Shown: positions 42,967-52,205, counted from the first letter of the stretch. The stretch: DNA of 64,000 bases from Bradyrhizobium niftali (GCF_004571025.1 NZ_SPQT01000009.1:62001-126000); one strand, 5' to 3'. A program made the numbers and translations. The notes: generated from the letters alone by a model not told the origin.

Positions 42967-43335
42967 TCAATCGGTCGCTTTGGCCAGCCGCGCATCCTCG
43001 GGCTGCGGCTGCTGGCGGAGGCAGCCCTGGCAGATGACGAGGGAGCGGTTGACCCTGGCGTCCTGCTCGGCCTCGATGCCGTCCTGCGCCTGCCACCATT
43101 CCTTCGAATAGGGCTGAAGGCCTGCTTGCGATCTGTTGTGTTCGGATGCTGTGGCGGATCGCGTTGCGCGCGATGGTCCCGGGACGGACCGCGGCTGGTT
43201 GGGATCCTCGCCCGCACCATCCCAGGCATAGCGCGCAGGCTTGAAGGCGGGATCGGAAGCGAGATGCGCCTGCGGCGCCACGGCACATCCGGCAAGCGCC
43301 AGCGATAGCAGGAGGAAGGCGGGCGCTTTGACCAT
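42967..43335 (-). CDS. Predicted small lipoprotein
   Basis: A 122-residue product starting MVKAPAFLLLSLALAGCAV, with the lipobox LAGC and Cys at 17. The mature part is hydrophilic, with a helical C-terminal segment (YSKEWWQAQDGIEAEQDARVNRSLVICQGC). No family is recognised. It is divergent from the gene at 43424, only 88 bp apart. Confidence 0.75.
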   Translation of the reverse strand: MVKAPAFLLLSLALAGCAVAPQAHLASDPAFKPARYAWDGAGEDPNQPRSVPGPSRATRSATASEHNRSQAGLQPYSKEWWQAQDGIEAEQDARVNRSLVICQGCLRQQPQPEDARLAKATD

Positions 43336-43423
43336 GATGCGGCACTCTGTACGCGAGAACTGGCTGAGGTTGCGCCGATCATGTTTAAAATTCCCTGAAC
43401 GGTTGCGGCTGCGTCGGCGACAA

Positions 43424-43927
43424 ATGCGCATGCGCTGTTTCATCCTCCTGCTCGCTCTGCTCGTCACCGCTGCGCGCGCCGACGACGCAAGACCGTTCAA
43501 CCCGGCCGACTATCCAGCCGGTGTGCAGAAGGCGCTGCACTACGCCAATGAGGAATGCGACAGCCAGAACGGTGGTGCGGTAACCTTTGCGCCGGACACG
43601 GTGCGCAGGATCGACCTGACAGGCGACGGCCGCGACGACTACATCGTCGATTTCCGCGACACCAAATGCGGCGACCGCGAGACCACCTATTGCGGGACCG
43701 GCGGCTGCGTCATGAACATCCTGGTGACGCTGCCGGACGGCAGCGTGCGCCCCGTGTTCGACGGCTATGTCCGCAGCTACAAGATCGTGGCGCCGCCGAC
43801 CAAGCGCGGCGCCGCGCGCACCGTCCGGTTCGATCTGCATGGCAGCTATTGCGGCGGTTTTGGCGCGCAGGCCTGCGTCAAGGAGAAGGCGATCACGGCG
43901 GCGCCGTTCGCGTTCAAGCAGCCGTAG
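43424..43927 (+). CDS. Secreted hypothetical protein rich in cysteine
   Basis: A 167-residue product with signal peptide MRMRCFILLLALLVTAARA. The mature part has an FG-GAP-like motif (RIDLTGDGRDDYIVDF, with Ca-binding-type DxDGxxD spacing) and six cysteines (NEECDS, DTKCGD, TYCGTGGC, SYCGGF, QACVK) that may form disulfides. Function unknown. Confidence 0.75.
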   Translation: MRMRCFILLLALLVTAARADDARPFNPADYPAGVQKALHYANEECDSQNGGAVTFAPDTVRRIDLTGDGRDDYIVDFRDTKCGDRETTYCGTGGCVMNILVTLPDGSVRPVFDGYVRSYKIVAPPTKRGAARTVRFDLHGSYCGGFGAQACVKEKAITAAPFAFKQP

Positions 43928-44032
43928 AGCAGGTGCGCGGCCGGCGGCCTTGCGGCGGTGCGGGCGTTGGCGATAAATGGGCTGCAAGGAGCGGGCGGCT
44001 TGCGCGCCGTCCGCCGTCGAAGAGGAAGCCCC

Positions 44033-45640
44033 ATGCAGCCCCTGCGCATGTCCCGCCGCATCATGAATCTCGCTCACATGCTGACCCAGAATGCGCGGCG
44101 GCATGGATCGCGTCCCGGCTTCGTCTGGGGTGACAAGTCCTGGACCTGGCGCGAGATCGACGCGCAGGTCTCGGCGCTGGCGGCGGCGCTCGCCGCGCGC
44201 GGCATCGCCAAGGGCGACCGCATCCTGGTCCATTCCAAGAATGGCGACGAGATGTTCTTCTCGATGTTCGCGGCGTTCCGGCTCGGTGCGGTCTGGGTGC
44301 CGACCAATTTCCGCCTGATGCCGGACGAGGTCTCCTATCTCGCGCAGGCCTCCGGCGCGAAGGCGTTTCTGTGCCATGTCGATTTTCCCGAGCACGCGGC
44401 GGCCGTGAAGGGCGGCGCGCTCGCGTTCACCTGGAGCATTGACGGCAAGGGCGCGTTCGGCGAGACGTCGGTTGCAGATGCCATCGCGTCGCAGGCGGGG
44501 CGCGTGGTCGAGAACGTCGCTGTCGAGCACGATGATCCCTGCTGGTTCTTCTTCACCTCCGGCACCACGGGCCGCTCCAAGGCCGCGGTGCTGACCCACG
44601 GCCAGATGGGCTTTGTCGTCACCAACCATCTCGCAGACCTGACACCGGGCGTCACCGAGGAGGATGCCTCGCTGGTGGTAGCGCCGCTCTCGCATGGCGC
44701 CGGCGTGCATCAATTGGTGCAGACCGCGCGCGGCGTACGCACCGTGCTGCTGCCGACCGAGAAGTTCGACATCGACGAGGCGTTCCGCCTGATCGAGGAG
44801 CATCGGGTCAGCAATCTCTTCACCGTGCCGACGATCCTGAAGATGATGGTCGAGCATCCCGCCGCCGACAAATACGATCACTCCTCGCTGCGTCACGTGA
44901 TCTATGCCGGCGCGCCGATGTATCGCGAGGACCAGAAGGCCGCGCTGAAGAAGCTCGGCAAGGTCATCGTGCAGTATTTTGGATTGGGCGAGGTCACCGG
45001 CAACATCACCGTGCTGCCGGCGGCGCTGCACGACCCCGAGGACGGCCCGCATGGGAAGATCGGCACTTGCGGCTTCGAGCGCACCGGTATGCAGGTCTCG
45101 ATCCAGGACGACGAGGGCCGCGAGCTCGGGGCGAACCAGAGTGGCGAGATCTGCGTGATCGGTCCTGCGGTGCTCGCCGGCTATTACGACAACCCCGAGG
45201 CCAATGCGAAGGCGTTCCGCAACGGCTGGTTCCGCACCGGCGATCTCGGCCACATGGACGAGGAGGGGTTCGTCTACATCACCGGCCGTGCCTCCGACAT
45301 GTACATCTCCGGCGGCTCCAACATCTATCCGCGCGAGATCGAGGAGAAGATCCTGACGCATCCTGCGGTCGGCGAGGTCGCCGTGCTCGGCGTGCCCGAT
45401 GCGACCTGGGGCGAGGTCGGCGTGGCCGTGTGTGTTGCGCGTGAGGGAGCGAAGCCGGTGAGCGAAGCGGAGATGGCGGCGTTCCTCGGTCCGAAGGTAC
45501 CGCGCTACAAGATGCCGAAGCGGTTCTTCTTCTGGGAGGCGCTGCCGAAGTCCGGCTATGGCAAGGTGCCGAAGCGCATGGTCCGGGACGAACTCGAGGC
45601 GCGCGGATTGCTCGACCTCGACAAGACGAAAACAGGCTGA
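44033..45640 (+). CDS. Acyl-CoA synthetase (ANL superfamily)
   Basis: A 535-residue AMP-forming acid:CoA ligase. P-loop T175-SGTTGRS-K183, then YFGLGEVTGNITVLPA, the hinge GRASDMYISGGSNIYPREIE, and catalytic lysine in KSGYGKVPKRMV near the C-terminus. Likely substrate a medium- or long-chain fatty or aromatic acid; not resolvable here. The start has AGAGGAAG upstream. The PPC-domain gene starts 10 nt after the stop, so the two form an operon. Confidence 0.9.
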   Translation: MQPLRMSRRIMNLAHMLTQNARRHGSRPGFVWGDKSWTWREIDAQVSALAAALAARGIAKGDRILVHSKNGDEMFFSMFAAFRLGAVWVPTNFRLMPDEVSYLAQASGAKAFLCHVDFPEHAAAVKGGALAFTWSIDGKGAFGETSVADAIASQAGRVVENVAVEHDDPCWFFFTSGTTGRSKAAVLTHGQMGFVVTNHLADLTPGVTEEDASLVVAPLSHGAGVHQLVQTARGVRTVLLPTEKFDIDEAFRLIEEHRVSNLFTVPTILKMMVEHPAADKYDHSSLRHVIYAGAPMYREDQKAALKKLGKVIVQYFGLGEVTGNITVLPAALHDPEDGPHGKIGTCGFERTGMQVSIQDDEGRELGANQSGEICVIGPAVLAGYYDNPEANAKAFRNGWFRTGDLGHMDEEGFVYITGRASDMYISGGSNIYPREIEEKILTHPAVGEVAVLGVPDATWGEVGVAVCVAREGAKPVSEAEMAAFLGPKVPRYKMPKRFFFWEALPKSGYGKVPKRMVRDELEARGLLDLDKTKTG

Positions 45641-45649
45641 GCGAAGGTC

Positions 45650-46510
45650 ATGCGCAGCATCAGGCAGCCGGGCGCAGCGAGCGCAGAACGCATCCAATGG
45701 GTGGAGGCGAGGGGACGCGCCTTCACGTTCACGCTTGAGGCAGGCGTGCCGCTGCTGGAGGCCGCGCGCCGCGGCTTTGCGGCGGAAGGTTTTGCGAGCG
45801 GCGTGCTGAATTTTGGCCGTGGCACGCTCGGACCGTTCGCCTATGTGATGCCGGCGCTGTCGAAGACCGGCGAGAACGCCGCGTTCTACAGCGAGACGTT
45901 CCGGCCCAAGGGCGTGACCCGCACGAAGCTCGGCAGCATGACGCTCGGCATGCGCGACGGCGCGCCGTTCTTTCATTGCCACGGGCTGTGGACCGAGGCG
46001 GACGGCAGGCCAAGCGGCGGCCATATGCTGCCGGACGAGACTGTCGTCGCCGAGCCGTTCGAGCTCGAAGCCTTCGGCATTGATGGCGCGATGTTCACCG
46101 CCGAGCCTGATCCGGAGACGAACTTCAAGCTGTTCGGGCCGGTGGTGACTGCAAGCGGCGCTGCGCGCACCTCGAGCCGCGCGTTCGCGCTGCGGCTGCG
46201 GCCCAATCAGGATTTTGCTTTCTGTCTCGAAGCATTCTGCCGCGAGCAAGGCATTTCGCGCGCGAAAATCCATGGCGGTGTCGGCTCGACCATCGGCGCG
46301 CGCTTCACCCATGGCGGCGTGACCGAGCCGTTTGCGACGGAGCTCGCGATAACGGCGGGAAGCATAGCGCCAGGTGATTCCGGCGCGTTGGAAGCAGCGC
46401 TCGAAATCGCCCTGATCGACTACACCGGCGGCATTGCAGAGGGCCGTCTGATCCGTGGCGACAACCCTGTGTTGATGACCATGGAGCTGGTGCTCGAGGC
46501 GTTAGGCTAG
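45650..46510 (+). CDS. Tandem PPC/DUF296-domain protein
   Basis: A 286-residue protein made of two PPC (plants and prokaryotes conserved, DUF296) domains. The first (about 30-165) keeps the metal-site pattern HCHGLWTEADGRPSGGH. The second (about 175-286) keeps the fold strings HGGVGSTIGARF and GGIAEGRLIRGDNPVLMTME, but the His triad is replaced (IDYTGG). PPC domains occur in AT-hook DNA-binding proteins of plants and as stand-alone bacterial proteins of unknown role. Co-transcribed with the acyl-CoA synthetase gene. Confidence 0.82.
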   Translation: MRSIRQPGAASAERIQWVEARGRAFTFTLEAGVPLLEAARRGFAAEGFASGVLNFGRGTLGPFAYVMPALSKTGENAAFYSETFRPKGVTRTKLGSMTLGMRDGAPFFHCHGLWTEADGRPSGGHMLPDETVVAEPFELEAFGIDGAMFTAEPDPETNFKLFGPVVTASGAARTSSRAFALRLRPNQDFAFCLEAFCREQGISRAKIHGGVGSTIGARFTHGGVTEPFATELAITAGSIAPGDSGALEAALEIALIDYTGGIAEGRLIRGDNPVLMTMELVLEALG

Positions 46511-46526
46511 CATCGGCGAGCGGTCA

Positions 46527-48590
46527 TCAGCGAGACTGTAACTTGGCGATGGCGAGGAAGGTGGAGTCACTTATCCCTGAGCCCGATCCTTGAAAGAGGC
46601 TGAGCAAGGGAGACTGAGCCTGACCGGTACTCTCACTGTTTCTGATGTCGTACATGGCGGAGAACCGGTTCAGCAGCTTCTCAACCTTCGCGGGATCGGA
46701 CAGATCCTTGATCTTCATGAATCTGTCCACGAACTTGGCCTGCTGATCGATCGGCATCGCAGCCATCGAGTCAGGCAGATCGAAGGTGGTCCTGAACACC
46801 TCCGAAAGAGCCCGGTCGGCCAGGATGTCGTATGCCGACGTGATTTCGCCCGCCTTGCGCTGGAAATAGAGCGCCAGGCGCACGCCGGGATTCGTATCTC
46901 CCTGCTGTTGCTCCAGGCTTTGCTGGAGATAGTTCGCCTGCGTTTCCCGAAAATGATCGCCCTTCTGAGGACCCAACATCGGAAGGCGCGCGACGTCGCC
47001 CTTGCTGTTGAAGTTGAACGTCCCCGCGATTTCGGCAAAGCGAGGATCGCTCTGCGTGTTCGCGAAGCTCTTGGGATTGCTCAGGTCGGAGCTGAAGATC
47101 TTCTTGAGGAATTCGGTGCTGACCTTCTTGGGATCCAGACCCTTGGCGACGAGAATGAAATCGATCACCTTCCGGTTTGCGAGCAGGTCGGAAACGCTTC
47201 CGATGTCTGCGACGGCTTCCTGATAAGACGTCGCGTCCTTCTGGGCTTGCTCCCGAACTGCCTTCTGCTGCTGGGGGCTTGCGTCCCTCAGCGCTGCAAT
47301 GACGTAGCTCTTCGCAATATCGAGGACGTCGGACGAGTCCTGGGCCACCAAGGGAGTCGTCAGATTGCCTTTTGCGTCGAAGTTGAAGTCGCGTGCGAGC
47401 TTGACGTACCGATCGTCCTTGAGGGTATAGACGAAGCTCTTGGGATCGTTGAGGTCGCTTTCGAGAACAGCCTTGATCGTGGCTTGCGAGGCTGTCGCCG
47501 GGTCGAGGCCGACTGCGCCCAGCGCAAAATTGTACACGTCCGGTGTCGACACGAACGCCTGGACTGAGTTGACCTTGAGGACGGCCGCTCTGAAGTGTGT
47601 GATAGCCAATGCTTCGTTCAACGGGGTTGCCGCGTCGTAGACGGCGGCCTTGCTGGCGTCGAACTTCTGTTTCGTGATCGTAATGTTTGCAGCAGTTTGT
47701 GCGGACACACCTGACGGAAGCGACCCGTCGGACGAAAACTCGAACGCGCCGGCCAGGTCGACGAACCGGCCAATCGTCCCGATCTGGTCGTTGAGGCTGG
47801 AGACGTTCTTCGAATACGAGTCCAGATGATACTTTTCGACCAGGATCTGGACGTTCAACTGCGGCACGTCGGCGCCCGGTTGCGACAGTTGGGCCGTGTA
47901 GTCGGCGATTTTCTGATTGGCGGCGCTGACATCCGATTGTGCTTGCGCAAGCTGGGCGTTGAGGCCGCTCAACTGAGACGCGAAGGTGGTGTTGACGTAG
48001 CTGTTCGGATCGGATGGATCGCTGCGCAGGACCTGGCTGATCGTGTCACGCGGCCACTTGCTTTCATCGAGCCCGAACGCCGAATAGACATAGTTGCGAA
48101 GACGGTCGTTGTTCAGGAGTTGGTCCGCACTGCTGATGTTTCCGATTTCGGTGCTGTAGTATGTCGAGTCGCTGGCCAGGGCATCGACCTGGCTGTTCTT
48201 GGTTGCCGTGTACAGACCGATCATCTCATCGGTCTGGTTCTCCGATTGCGCAACGGGCTTCGCACCGCCGGTGAAGGAAAAGGCCGCCGCAAACTCCCGG
48301 TACCGTTTGTCGACCAGCTTGTTGACGAAGCTGGTGGGGTCGGAGAGGTTGCTCTCCAGCACCTTTTTCATGAAGGCCTTGGCGTAGGCCATGTCTTCGA
48401 GGCCATAGGCCTTCGTCGCATAGTGATAAAGGCGATAATCCTTCATCAGATCGTCGACGGTCTTCACCTTGCCGATGTTGGCCTTGTAATAGGCGGCCTC
48501 CCGCGCCACGTCCGGTTGCTGTTCGACCCGCGTCAGCGACTGCTTGAGATTGTGCGCAATGTAGTTGTAACTGAAATACGTTGTGACCAT
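46527..48590 (-). CDS. DUF1217 repeat protein
   Basis: A 687-residue protein made of about five DUF1217-like units. Each carries a pattern of the type D-L-x(5)-Y-x(4)-A-x-GL, then L-x-S-(N/D)-L-(S/N)-DP-x-SF, then an aromatic D-(D/P)-R-(Y/F)..F-x-F segment. Clear units are near residues 45-105, 155-200, 345-400 and 465-525, with a diverged fifth at about 595-650. No signal peptide. DUF1217 genes in Rhizobiales often lie near flagellar genes; no flagellar gene is here. Function unknown. Confidence 0.85.
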   Translation of the reverse strand: MVTTYFSYNYIAHNLKQSLTRVEQQPDVAREAAYYKANIGKVKTVDDLMKDYRLYHYATKAYGLEDMAYAKAFMKKVLESNLSDPTSFVNKLVDKRYREFAAAFSFTGGAKPVAQSENQTDEMIGLYTATKNSQVDALASDSTYYSTEIGNISSADQLLNNDRLRNYVYSAFGLDESKWPRDTISQVLRSDPSDPNSYVNTTFASQLSGLNAQLAQAQSDVSAANQKIADYTAQLSQPGADVPQLNVQILVEKYHLDSYSKNVSSLNDQIGTIGRFVDLAGAFEFSSDGSLPSGVSAQTAANITITKQKFDASKAAVYDAATPLNEALAITHFRAAVLKVNSVQAFVSTPDVYNFALGAVGLDPATASQATIKAVLESDLNDPKSFVYTLKDDRYVKLARDFNFDAKGNLTTPLVAQDSSDVLDIAKSYVIAALRDASPQQQKAVREQAQKDATSYQEAVADIGSVSDLLANRKVIDFILVAKGLDPKKVSTEFLKKIFSSDLSNPKSFANTQSDPRFAEIAGTFNFNSKGDVARLPMLGPQKGDHFRETQANYLQQSLEQQQGDTNPGVRLALYFQRKAGEITSAYDILADRALSEVFRTTFDLPDSMAAMPIDQQAKFVDRFMKIKDLSDPAKVEKLLNRFSAMYDIRNSESTGQAQSPLLSLFQGSGSGISDSTFLAIAKLQSR

Positions 48591-48848
48591 CGCGCATTCC
48601 TCGCGGCGTTACGGTCCCGGACGTCCGTCAATCATTGCCGGGTCGCGAGGTGGGGGCCGGCCTCATGCCAGCACATCGTCTCAGAGCTGCGTCTTTTGGG
48701 CGTTCCTGCTTAAGAATCATCTCCACGTGACGCAGATCGAGTTTGTGTCTATTTGTTTCTGCATGTTTCTCAAATGCAGCTTTCGTGAGGATTGTGTTCC
48801 TGATATGTTCCGATCAAAGGCTGGGTTGAAATAGGTTGGAAGCCGGGC
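48591..48848. other. Intergenic region with lower GC
   Basis: 258 bp between two divergent genes. The part 48710-48830 is visibly AT-richer (GTTTGTGTCTATTTGTTTCT and similar) and probably contains the promoters for the DUF1217 gene and the ATPase gene. No defined operator was seen. Confidence 0.35.
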
Positions 48849-49616
48849 ATGAGCCGAAGAAGCGGTCGCACGATCAACCTGCCGGCACCGTATCTGAAGC
48901 GGGTCTGGCTCGATCCATCGCAAGTTCACGATCGCGAGGCCTATCCGTTTTGCCTGCCAATCTTTCCGGATGATTTCGAACTCAACTTCGACGCCGCCAT
49001 CACTGTCATCGTCGGTGAGAATGGCACCGGGAAGTCGACGATCCTCGAGGGGATCGCGGCGCTTGCCGGCTACGACGATGCCGGTGGCGGCAAGGGCTAC
49101 ATGCCGGTCGACCATTCCGACGCGCGGGAGAGGATGGGCGGCCAGCTTTCCAGGGCTTTGCGCGCAAGCTGGCTGCCGAAGATCACCAATGGCTGGTTTT
49201 TCCGCGCCGAGAGTTTCTTCTCGGTGGCGCGATATCTCGACAAGGCCGCAAGCGATGCCGGCCAGGTCGGTCCCGATTTCCTGTCGCATTCCCATGGCGA
49301 AGGTTTTCTGCGTTTCTTCGAAGAGCGCTGCCAGCGCCAGGGCATCTTCATCTTCGACGAGCCGGAATCGGCGCTGTCGCCGGCGCGTCAGATCGAATTC
49401 CTGAGGCTGTTGCGACGCATGGACGACTCCGGCATCTGCCAGGTCATCATGGCAACCCATTCGCCGATGCTGATGGCCTATCCCAACGCGCGGCTGCTGC
49501 GGCTCGGGAAATACGGGCTGGAGCCGGTGACGGTGGAGGAGACCGACCATTACCGGTTGATGCGGGAGTTTTGCGCCGACCCGCGGGGCTTCGTGGAGGC
49601 GACGCTGGCGGAGTAG
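48849..49616 (+). CDS. Orphan AAA/ABC-type ATPase
   Basis: A 255-residue P-loop ATPase of the SMC/RecF-like class. Walker A GENGTGKST, signature-like SHGEGFL, Walker B GIFIFDEPESALSPARQ, and H-loop MATHSPML. Single domain, no membrane helices, no nuclease partner (TOPRIM, HNH) next to it. Comparable chromosomal ATPases are common and of unknown role; a defence function is not supported by the neighbours. Confidence 0.85.
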   Translation: MSRRSGRTINLPAPYLKRVWLDPSQVHDREAYPFCLPIFPDDFELNFDAAITVIVGENGTGKSTILEGIAALAGYDDAGGGKGYMPVDHSDARERMGGQLSRALRASWLPKITNGWFFRAESFFSVARYLDKAASDAGQVGPDFLSHSHGEGFLRFFEERCQRQGIFIFDEPESALSPARQIEFLRLLRRMDDSGICQVIMATHSPMLMAYPNARLLRLGKYGLEPVTVEETDHYRLMREFCADPRGFVEATLAE

Positions 49617-49639
49617 GTGAGGGGCGCAGCCGACGCTCA

Positions 49640-49795
49640 CATTCGTGTCCCGGACAAGCTGCAACGCGTGAGCGTTGCGGCGCAGAGCCGGGACCCAGAA
49701 GCCGTGCCGTTTCCCGCTGCATGGGCCCCGGCTCTGCAGCGCACCGCCGAAGGGGCGTTGCGCTGCGTCCGGGGCGCGAGCCCGAATTCATCTTG
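49640..49795. repeat. Dispersed hairpin repeat
   Basis: A pair of related units, GTGTCCCGGACAAGCTGCAA with GCGCAGAGCCGGGACC, and GGGCCCCGGCTCTGCAGCGC with GCGCTGCGTCCGGGGC. Typical of intergenic repeats in this genus. Non-coding. Confidence 0.7.
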
Positions 49796-49869
49796 CATTG
49801 CTACCCACATCCTACGCGCGGCTCCGCATTCTCGCGGCATGAACTGCCCGAGCTTTGCTGTCGTCGCCA

Positions 49870-50410
49870 CCCTCGCAAGTGCCGAGGGCGCAGGGAAGGC
49901 CGGGTGCCGGCTGGCACCCGCGGTCCGCTGTGCGCGAAATGCGCTGGAAGCAGACGCACAGCGGCATACAGGTGAAGCCAAACATCCGGCCTTCCCTGCG
50001 CAGTGGTTTTACGGCTTATGTCGTGATCTCCCCGGGGAGCGATGCACTATTGCCCCCGTCACCTTGCGGATGGCTGACGCGCCCGCCCGGTTGGGCAGCG
50101 CACGTCACCGCAAGGCTTGGCACACAGACCCCGGATGCCAGGACCACACGATTTTGCCGTACGCAGGCTGCACCGGTCGTGTGCGCGCAGGCAGTTGCTC
50201 ACGGCATGAGCCGCCCTGCAAACCACCTTCGCGCCGACGCCGCCTGCGTCCACCACGTCCCATCCCGCATGTCGTGACGATCGCGATACGCCCCTCGGCC
50301 GGGTTGGGATGGTCGAAACATGCGATAATTCCGAATTCGCGTAAAGCGAATTGTTTTGATCGGGGCGGATTGACCCCTCTCTTGTGTGTCTTGCCCGTCG
50401 GGCAGCGCAA
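49870..50410 (-). repeat. Large composite Bradyrhizobium repeat, copy B
   Basis: Read on the minus strand it shows the blocks of copy A (165-800) in the same order: GCCCGACGGGCAAG, TTCGCTTTACGCGAATTCGG, GCGTACGGCAAAATCGTGTG, CATAAGCCGTAAAACCACTG, CAGGGAAGGCCGGATG, CACCTGTATGC and GCGGGTGCCAGCCGGCACCC. Middle parts differ more than the blocks, so the copies are diverged. Translation in one frame gives TAGASRHPAFPAPS (copy A: TAGASWHPAFPVPS). Confidence 0.75.
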
Positions 50411-50529
50411 GGGATGGCGTCGATCGCCGCCACAGCCGTGCCACGAACCGGTCTCCCGACGGCCCGAAAATGCGTTACGGTGGTCGCAGCGCGCCTCAAG
50501 TCGCGCAGATCCAGGAGTGAGGAAACGGT

Positions 50530-51096
50530 ATGAGGATGAGAATCGGAACGGCGGTCGCCGGGGTGGCGGCGCTGGCGGTGGCGGGGATGGCTCTGACGGC
50601 CGCGCTTGAGCCGGTTTGGGCGCACGGGCCGACCCGGCAGAAGGTGCGCGAATCCATCGAGATCAACGCCGCCCCGGCCAAGGTGTGGGCGGTGATCGGC
50701 AATTTCCAGGACATGAGCTGGCTTCCGCCCGTCACCAAGACCGAGGGCGACAAGGGCAACGAGATCGGCGCGACGCGGCGGCTGACGCTGACCGGCGGGG
50801 CCACGGTCGACGAGGAGCTCTACAAGTTCGACGCGGCCGCGATGACCTATTCCTACCGGATCACCACCGTCGACGTGAAGGTGCTGCCGGTCACCAACTA
50901 TTCCTCGACGCTGACGGTGACGCCGAGCGCCGACGGCAAGGCCTCGACGCTGGAATGGGCCGGCGCGTTCTATCGCGGCTTTCCCAACAACGATCCGCCG
51001 CCGGAGCTGAGCGACGAGGCCGCGGTGAAGGCGGTGAAGGGGCTCTATCAGGCCGGCCTCGGGGCGCTGAAGAAGAAGGTCGAGAGCGGAAGCTGA
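50530..51096 (+). CDS. SRPBCC family protein, MxaD-like
   Basis: A 188-residue exported protein: signal peptide (about 1-31, ending in LEPVWA), then a START/Bet v1-like SRPBCC domain (about 40-185; VRESIEINAAPAKVWAVIGN). MxaD-type members aid PQQ-dependent alcohol dehydrogenase electron transfer in methylotrophs; that role is inference, and no dehydrogenase or cytochrome cL gene is in the window. The next gene starts 2 nt after its stop. Confidence 0.82.
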   Translation: MRMRIGTAVAGVAALAVAGMALTAALEPVWAHGPTRQKVRESIEINAAPAKVWAVIGNFQDMSWLPPVTKTEGDKGNEIGATRRLTLTGGATVDEELYKFDAAAMTYSYRITTVDVKVLPVTNYSSTLTVTPSADGKASTLEWAGAFYRGFPNNDPPPELSDEAAVKAVKGLYQAGLGALKKKVESGS

Positions 51097-51098
51097 CC

Positions 51099-52046
51099 GT
51101 GCGGGCCCTGGTCCTGGCGGCGCTGGCCGCCAGCCTTGCCTGCTTCGGCTGCGCCTTCGCCGAAGAGGCGTTCGTCACCAACCAGCTCAGCGACGATCTG
51201 ATGGTCGTGGACCTCGCCACCGCACGTGCGGTGGCAACCATCCCGATCGGCGGCAAGCCGGCCGGCATTGCCGTCAGCGCCGACGGCCGCTTTGCCTATG
51301 TCACGAGCCCGGATGCCAAGGCGGTGACGGTGGTGGAGGCAGCAACGCGGCAGGTCGTGGGGCGGATCGAGGTCGGCGGCGGCCCGCTCGGCATTGCGGT
51401 GGCGCCTGACGGCAAGACGGTTTATGTCGCCGATTGGTACGCCGCGGCGGTGCGGGTGATTGATGCGGCGACGCGCAGCCTCACGGCCAGCATCGCGGTC
51501 GGCGCCTCGCCGTCGGGCCTGGCGGTGACGCCTGATGGCAAGCTGCTGCTCTCGGCGGACCGCGACGACGACAGCGTCTCGGTGGTGGACACGGCGACGC
51601 GCGCGCGCAAGGTGACCATCAAGGTCGGCACGCGTCCGTTCGGCGTCACCATCGATGCCGAGGGCAAGCGCGCCTACACCGCCAATGTCGGCTCCAACGA
51701 CGTCTCCGTGATCGACATCGCCGCCGGGTCCGAGATCGGCCGCGTGCCGGTCGGGATGCGTCCCTATGCGGTGGCGCTGGCGCAGGGGCGCGGCTTCGTC
51801 ACCGACCAGTATGGTGGCACCGTCAGCGTGTTCGATGTTGCGACACTGAAACCGGTGAAGCGCATCACTGTCGGCGACTACCCCGAAGGCATCAATGCAA
51901 CCGCCGACGGCAAGCGCGTCATCGTCGCCTGCTGGGAGAGCAACACGCTTGTTATCATCGATGCTGCCGAGCTGAAGGTGATCGGCGAAGTCAAGACCGG
52001 CGACGGCCCGCGCGCATTCGGGGCGTTCTTGCGCAGGACGGAGTAG
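51099..52046 (+). CDS. Periplasmic YVTN-family beta-propeller protein
   Basis: A 315-residue product initiating at GTG 2 nt after the SRPBCC stop. Signal peptide VRALVLAALAASLACFGCAFA, possibly a lipoprotein (FGC). About seven repeats of the YVTN type follow: pattern (V/A)-x-(P/A)-DG-(K/R)-x-x-Y-V-(A/T) with D-x-A-T-R/K. Seven blades would close a propeller. Such proteins are found beside PQQ-alcohol dehydrogenases and metal export systems; no defined role. Confidence 0.85.
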   Translation: MRALVLAALAASLACFGCAFAEEAFVTNQLSDDLMVVDLATARAVATIPIGGKPAGIAVSADGRFAYVTSPDAKAVTVVEAATRQVVGRIEVGGGPLGIAVAPDGKTVYVADWYAAAVRVIDAATRSLTASIAVGASPSGLAVTPDGKLLLSADRDDDSVSVVDTATRARKVTIKVGTRPFGVTIDAEGKRAYTANVGSNDVSVIDIAAGSEIGRVPVGMRPYAVALAQGRGFVTDQYGGTVSVFDVATLKPVKRITVGDYPEGINATADGKRVIVACWESNTLVIIDAAELKVIGEVKTGDGPRAFGAFLRRTE

Positions 52047-52049
52047 GGA

Positions 52050-52205
52050 CGCGTAGGGTGGGTTAGCCGAAGGCGTAACCCACCGCTTTCTCGCGGTGAG
52101 CAAGGCGGTGGGTTACGCCAGCCTGTAGCCCGCATGAGCGAAGCGACATGCGGGACTCGTTTCAGCACTGAAGGTCCCGGATATCGCTGCGCTCATCCGG
52201 GCTAC
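52050..52205. repeat. REP-type repeat cluster
   Basis: Two units: GTAGGGTGGGTTAGCCGAAG with GGTGGGTTACGCC (52055-52118), and GTAGCCCGCATGAGCGAAGC with GCTCATCCGGGCTAC (52126-52205). The flanks form hairpins. Non-coding, between convergent genes. Confidence 0.8.

Noticed and set aside
43385..46312. 975-codon minus-strand frame opposite the acyl-CoA synthetase gene
   Set aside because: Antisense shadow rich in Arg, His, Ala and Gly; the plus-strand synthetase and PPC genes are complete.
49617..50609. Frames of 140-330 codons across repeat copy B
   Set aside because: They contain the same spurious peptide text as copy A and change frame relative to each other between copies, so no protein is conserved.
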